A DNA stretch of 64,000 nt from Erythrobacter sp. UBA1916 (GTDB lineage Bacteria > Pseudomonadota > Alphaproteobacteria > Sphingomonadales > Sphingomonadaceae). Every line of letters begins with the position of its first letter. Position 1 is the stretch's first letter. Shown one piece after another: positions 63,741-64,000 of this stretch. The position numbers and the translations under genes were made by a program. Location of the stretch: NCBI GenBank assembly GCA_002337385.1, contig DDFY01000004.1:220449-284448 (forward strand), in the 5' to 3' direction. The notes beneath the pieces are model-generated. The model was not told the origin of the DNA. It saw only the letters and a program-made list of their open reading frames with translations, and did not search any database.

Positions 63741-64000
63741 GGCACTGTCAAAGCAACCGCCAACCACCCTTAATTGCCAAGCGGGGGCGAAGGGTGGGCC
63801 GGTAGCATGCCTCGATCCCGTAAACCGGCCAGTCTCTTCTGCTATTTCGACTCCTTGCCCGAGGTGATCCGCCTTGTGGTGATGATGCATGTCCGCTTTC
63901 CCCTGAGTTTGCGGAACGTCGAGGACCTGCTGTTGGAACGTGGGATCGACATTCGCCACGAGACGGTGCGGCTGTTGTGTGTCCGTCGTCAGAACATTTG
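63741..64000 (+). mobile_element. IS6-family insertion sequence, left end (partial)
   Basis: Begins with the IS6-type terminal repeat GGCACTGTCAAAGCAA and carries a transposase gene from 63807 that runs off the window. It disrupts the gene upstream of mobC. Only the left end is visible, so target-site duplication and exact member cannot be judged. Confidence 0.8.
63807..64000 (+). CDS. IS6-family transposase (N-terminal part)
   Basis: About 64 codons are visible. The start MPRSRKPASLFCYFDSLPEV and then LSLRNVEDLLLERGIDIRHETVRL match the DNA-binding N-terminus of IS6/IS26-type transposases of Sphingomonadales. After RHETVRL the expected WWNRFG block is replaced by LCVRRQNI, so the gene may be divergent, frameshifted or interrupted close to the window edge. 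Confidence 0.75.
   Translation, partial: MPRSRKPASLFCYFDSLPEVIRLVVMMHVRFPLSLRNVEDLLLERGIDIRHETVRLLCVRRQNI

Overview
The window reads as a GC-rich alphaproteobacterial chromosome of the order Sphingomonadales, most likely Erythrobacteraceae (Erythrobacter/Porphyrobacter type). The indicators are a GcrA cell-cycle regulator, an F1-ATPase zeta-type inhibitor (DUF1476), a CrtZ carotenoid hydroxylase, the BolA/CGFS-glutaredoxin pair, and the gene order rimP-nusA-ylxR-infB-rbfA-truB-rpsO-pnp. No database search was possible, so names rest on motifs, length and context.

Layout. 1-5.9 kb: an ABC export pair (YbbP/YbbA type), a TesA-like lipoprotein esterase, recF, a small sigma-54-driven PspC locus and a VUT/YhhQ queuosine-precursor transporter. 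5.93-14.7 kb: tRNA-Arg(TCT), a low-GC stretch, then a chitin locus made of a GH18 chitinase with four chitin-binding modules, a non-catalytic protein of 16 such modules, and a translationally coupled secretin lipoprotein. 14.7-20.3 kb: housekeeping genes (grxD, bolA, DUF1476, leuD, leuC, a UDG-superfamily glycosylase, a thioesterase, crtZ, DUF454, sufE). 20.3-24.0 kb: an enlarged phage-shock operon (pspA, pspB, pspC and three more PspB-like membrane proteins) divergent from pspF. 24.1-36.4 kb: the translation/RNA-decay superoperon with three extra genes between rbfA and truB. 36.4-44.2 kb: a diguanylate cyclase, a methyltransferase, an MFS transporter, a LuxR solo, gcrA, an ABC-2 permease and hspQ.

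From tRNA-Ser(CGA) at 44.37 kb to the right edge lies an integrated mobilizable element. It carries a serine recombinase whose reading frame runs antisense through the tRNA, a soluble type IV coupling protein, several small plasmid-type genes, a tyrosine recombinase, ardA, a relaxase and a MobC-like protein. Its right part is interrupted by an IS6-family element that runs off the window. Its cargo is a three-gene minus-strand operon: AAA+ ATPase, subtilisin-like protease (an IetA/IetS-like pair) and a 1280-residue protein joining a PD-(D/E)XK-like nuclease domain to a STAND-type NTPase. This is a strong candidate anti-phage or plasmid-immunity system.

The most notable signals are: (1) two unlinked PspF/sigma-54 targets sharing the same upstream element and promoter geometry; (2) the chitin-module array plus secretin; (3) the ATPase-protease-STAND nuclease operon; (4) an ardA leader in which a perfect 12-bp inverted repeat covers the ribosome binding site and the first two bases of the start codon.
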